From positions 148,839 to 204,226 of the forward strand of contig NZSL01000007.1 of NCBI GenBank assembly GCA_002696735.1: DNA of 55,388 bases. Direction: 5' to 3'. The notes under the pieces are model-generated. The model saw only the letters and a program-made list of their open reading frames with translations. It had not been told where the DNA came from and made no database searches. The translations under genes and the position numbers were made by a program. Of this stretch, positions 52,987 through 55,388 are shown one piece after another; the first letter of the stretch is position 1; every line of letters begins with the position of its first letter. Source of the stretch: Methylophaga sp. (GTDB lineage Bacteria; Pseudomonadota; Gammaproteobacteria; Nitrosococcales; Methylophagaceae).

Positions 52987-54687
52987 TCAATCTTTCAAAG
53001 GCTTATGCATCATTTCCGGTGTGCGTTCGGCGCCGAGGATACCGACACGGATTAGAAAGTCGCCAAAATGCTCGTCTTTCTCACGTTCAGCAGCAAACTG
53101 TTCAATCATTGGTTTTAGCGTATTCAGGATGGTGGCTTCGTCCACATTTTCAAGATACAGACGATTTAGTCGCTGACCACTGAAATCAGCCCCCAGATTC
53201 AGGTTATAGCGTCCGATCGCTTTACCGGTTAACGCAATTTCACCCAGATAAGGTCTGGCACAGCCATTCGGACAGCCGGTGATGCGGATATTAATCAGCT
53301 CTTCCGGCAGGCCCACATCACTCATTATTTGTTCCAGCTTACTGAGAAACGTGGGTAAATATCGTTCTGATTCAGCCATCGCCAAAGCACAAGTAGGCAA
53401 TGCTACACAGGCCATCGCATTTAAACGCAAGGCCGGACGGCGTTCACCGATATCCAGTTGGTACTGCTCAACCAATGCTTCAATAACCGGTTTTTGTTCA
53501 GGGCTGATATTGGCAATAATCAGGTTCTGATTACAGGTCATGCGAAATTCGCCGGTATGGATTTTGGCGATTTCACGCAATGCTGTGCGCAATTGAAGCG
53601 TTTCAGTATCTTTAACCCGCCCACTGTAAATATATAAGGTCAGATGCCATTGACCATCTTCACCCTGGATCCAGCCAAATCGATCACCATTGCGTAATAA
53701 CTCAAAGGTTCTGGCAGCCGTCATCGCCTCACCATGGTATTCGGTAAATTTTTCGTTAAACCAGTCAATACCATGATCATCAATGGTGTATTTAAAACGA
53801 GCATGCGCCCGGACACTGCGATCACCAAAGTCACGTTGAATGGCAGCAATGGTTTCGCAGGCTTTGACAATCTGGTCTTTTGGCACAAAACCGGCCATGG
53901 TGGCTAACCGCGGAAAAGTTGCGGTCTCACCATAGGTCATACCCATACCGCCGCCGACGGCAACATTGAATCCAACTAATTCGTTGTTTTCAATAATGGC
54001 AATTAGCGCAATATCATTGGCCAGTACATCACTGTCGTTTTCAGGTGGAATGGCGATACCGATTTTAAATTTACGTGGTAAATAGCGATCCCCATAAAAC
54101 GGTTCTTCAGATTTACCCGGTTGATAGACACATTTTTCGCCCAGCCAGATCTCGGCATAGGCACCCGACTGCCAGCACAAATGATCACTTATAGCTTGTG
54201 AAATCTGATGAACTTCGGCATGCACCGAAGACTGATGCGGATTGACATTTGTCACCACATTTCGATTCACATCACCGCATGCGCCTTTTGTATCCAACCC
54301 TAATGCATTGACTTGCTGCATTAATGAACGCAGATCTTTTTTCAAAACCTCGTGATATTGAAACGTCTGCCGGGTAGTAATACGTAACGTGCCATTGGCG
54401 CAATCATCAGCTATCGCATCGAGTCCGAGCCATTGCTGTGGAGTCACCACTCCACCGGCAATACGCAGTCGAACCATAAATGAATATAACGGTTCCAGCT
54501 TTTGACGACGGCGTTCATCACGCAGATCGCGATGATCCTGCATATAGCTGCCATGGAATTTGGTCAGTTTGTTGTCATCTTCCGAGATCGCACCGGTAAC
54601 GGCATCTTCAAGCCCTTCGGCAATGGTGCCACGCAGGTAACGACTGTCGAGTTTGAGTTGTTCGGCTTCAGGTAATTTTGTATTCAT
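52987..54687 (-). CDS. cysI: sulfite reductase (NADPH) haemoprotein subunit
   Basis: 566 residues. Sirohaem/4Fe-4S protein that reduces sulfite to sulfide in sulfate assimilation. Visible marks: TRQTFQYHEVLKK, CGDVNRNVVTNVNPH, GGGMGMTYGETATFPRLA, and the cluster cysteines in ACVALPTCALAMAESER and TGCPNGCARPYLGEIALTG. The length matches E. coli CysI (570). ATG overlaps the cysJ stop as TAATG; the product pairs with CysJ as alpha8-beta4 holoenzyme. Confidence 0.96.
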   Translation of the reverse strand: MNTKLPEAEQLKLDSRYLRGTIAEGLEDAVTGAISEDDNKLTKFHGSYMQDHRDLRDERRRQKLEPLYSFMVRLRIAGGVVTPQQWLGLDAIADDCANGTLRITTRQTFQYHEVLKKDLRSLMQQVNALGLDTKGACGDVNRNVVTNVNPHQSSVHAEVHQISQAISDHLCWQSGAYAEIWLGEKCVYQPGKSEEPFYGDRYLPRKFKIGIAIPPENDSDVLANDIALIAIIENNELVGFNVAVGGGMGMTYGETATFPRLATMAGFVPKDQIVKACETIAAIQRDFGDRSVRAHARFKYTIDDHGIDWFNEKFTEYHGEAMTAARTFELLRNGDRFGWIQGEDGQWHLTLYIYSGRVKDTETLQLRTALREIAKIHTGEFRMTCNQNLIIANISPEQKPVIEALVEQYQLDIGERRPALRLNAMACVALPTCALAMAESERYLPTFLSKLEQIMSDVGLPEELINIRITGCPNGCARPYLGEIALTGKAIGRYNLNLGADFSGQRLNRLYLENVDEATILNTLKPMIEQFAAEREKDEHFGDFLIRVGILGAERTPEMMHKPLKD

Positions 54688-55388
54688 TAGTACACATCAC
54701 GTTGGTAGCGTTTATCACGCGTCAGCTGACGCAGATATTCAGTGGCATCTTCGCGGCTTTTATTGCCTTGCTGACTGATAATATCAATCAGGGCTTCATT
54801 AACATCCGGTGCCATATTGTCCGCATCACCACATACATATAGATAGGCTCCTTCCTGCAACCAGTTCCATATTTCAATGGATTTTTCACGAATACGGTGC
54901 TGTACGTAGATTTTCTCGGTCTGATCACGAGAAAATGCCACATCCAGATGGGTTAATAATCCAGATTTACGCCAGGCCAGCCACTCGGTCTGATAGAGAA
55001 AATCAGTCAGGAAATGCTGATCACCAAAGAACAGCCAGTTACGTCCCCGAGCTCCTCGCTCTTCACGCTCCTGCATAAAGCTTCTGAATGGGGCCACGCC
55101 GGTGCCAGGACCAATCATAATAATTGGCGCATCGTCATCGGCAGGCAATTTGAAGTTTTTATTGGGATCGATGTACACCGGAATAGTGGCATCTTCGGCC
55201 AAGCGATCGGCTAACCAGGTTGAGGCTACACCGCCCCGTTCACGGTTATGGGCGTTATACCGAACCGTTGCCACGGTGATATGTACTTCTTCATCAACTG
55301 CGGCCTGACTGGATGCAATCGAATACAATCGTGGCGGCAATTTACGCAGCAACTTGATAAAACCGTTGGCATCTATATCGGCTAATGG
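54687..55388 (-). CDS. cysJ: sulfite reductase (NADPH) flavoprotein subunit, partial
   Basis: The C-terminal 233 residues are present and the gene runs off the right edge in frame, so the N-terminal FMN domain is not seen. The FAD/NADPH reductase part shows [84 protein letters not shown] and the terminal KRYQRDVY typical of CysJ. It feeds electrons from NADPH to CysI, encoded directly downstream with a one-base overlap. Confidence 0.95.
   Translation of the reverse strand, partial: PLADIDANGFIKLLRKLPPRLYSIASSQAAVDEEVHITVATVRYNAHNRERGGVASTWLADRLAEDATIPVYIDPNKNFKLPADDDAPIIMIGPGTGVAPFRSFMQEREERGARGRNWLFFGDQHFLTDFLYQTEWLAWRKSGLLTHLDVAFSRDQTEKIYVQHRIREKSIEIWNWLQEGAYLYVCGDADNMAPDVNEALIDIISQQGNKSREDATEYLRQLTRDKRYQRDVY

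Noticed and set aside
1..55388. CRISPR arrays, tRNA/rRNA genes, prophage or insertion sequences
   Set aside because: I looked for spaced direct repeats, tRNA-like cloverleaf ends, transposase and phage proteins and saw none.

Overview
The window reads as chromosomal DNA of a gammaproteobacterium, most likely a marine methylotroph of the Methylophaga type. This is inference from gene content: a quinoprotein-associated SoxYZ-like carrier with its zinc hydrolase, formaldehyde/alcohol dehydrogenase-like enzymes, NirK/NnrS/NorR/Hmp nitrogen-oxide genes, EttA and CysJI. Base composition is moderate (mid-40s % GC by eye). I see no tRNA, rRNA, CRISPR array, transposase or phage gene. A near-perfect XerCD dif site at 1034-1061 indicates that the window starts at the replication terminus. 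Most genes then lie on the minus strand, which is leading-strand orientation for a fork running toward dif.

Layout. 1-0.8 kb: pterin dehydratase and DUF2237 pair. 0.8-5.8 kb: accessory stretch beside dif with a P-type ATPase, a small membrane protein, a decayed acyltransferase and an orphan, bounded by copies of a dispersed repeat. 5.8-9.7 kb: a GC-richer SDR/Zn-dehydrogenase pair, then a cysteine desulfurase. 9.8-13.6 kb: quinoprotein relay pair, TetR with twin operators controlling a DUF4242 protein, and an OhrR-like MarR beside a secreted protein. 13.6-20.2 kb: nitrogen-oxide block ccoN - ccoQ-like - nirK - HVA1 - DUF488 - nnrS with a divergent LysR. 20.3-26.8 kb: Fur-type TonB receptor, alcohol dehydrogenase, and norR/hmp facing apart over a sigma-54 promoter with NorR sites.

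26.8-38.5 kb: a DgkA kinase, then a ten-gene minus-strand unit in which almost every stop and start overlap. It runs thermostable-hemolysin-family protein, AMP ligase, haem-oxygenase-like diiron protein, SDR, TPR protein, QseB/PmrA-type regulator, sensor kinase, cupredoxin, FTR1 iron permease, outer-membrane protein. A perfect CTTAAG-N5-CTTAAG box precedes it, and a related box precedes the neighbouring dgkA / LTA-synthase-like operon. I read this as a small-molecule pathway physically linked to iron uptake and envelope remodelling.

38.5-55.4 kb: glutathionyl-hydroquinone reductase, a fused SecDF, a Ca/Na antiporter, LemA/HtpX, then a cobalamin riboswitch in front of an unusual CobN with a signal peptide and a C-terminal anchor, followed by ExbB-like and ExbD-like (DUF2149) genes. 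This looks like a proton-driven envelope machine for corrinoids or cobalt. EttA and the cysJI operon (cysJ cut by the window edge) close the window. The strongest candidates for undescribed biology are the CobN/ExbB/DUF2149 module, the ten-gene iron-linked operon, and the ccoN/ccoQ/nirK module that lacks ccoO and ccoP.
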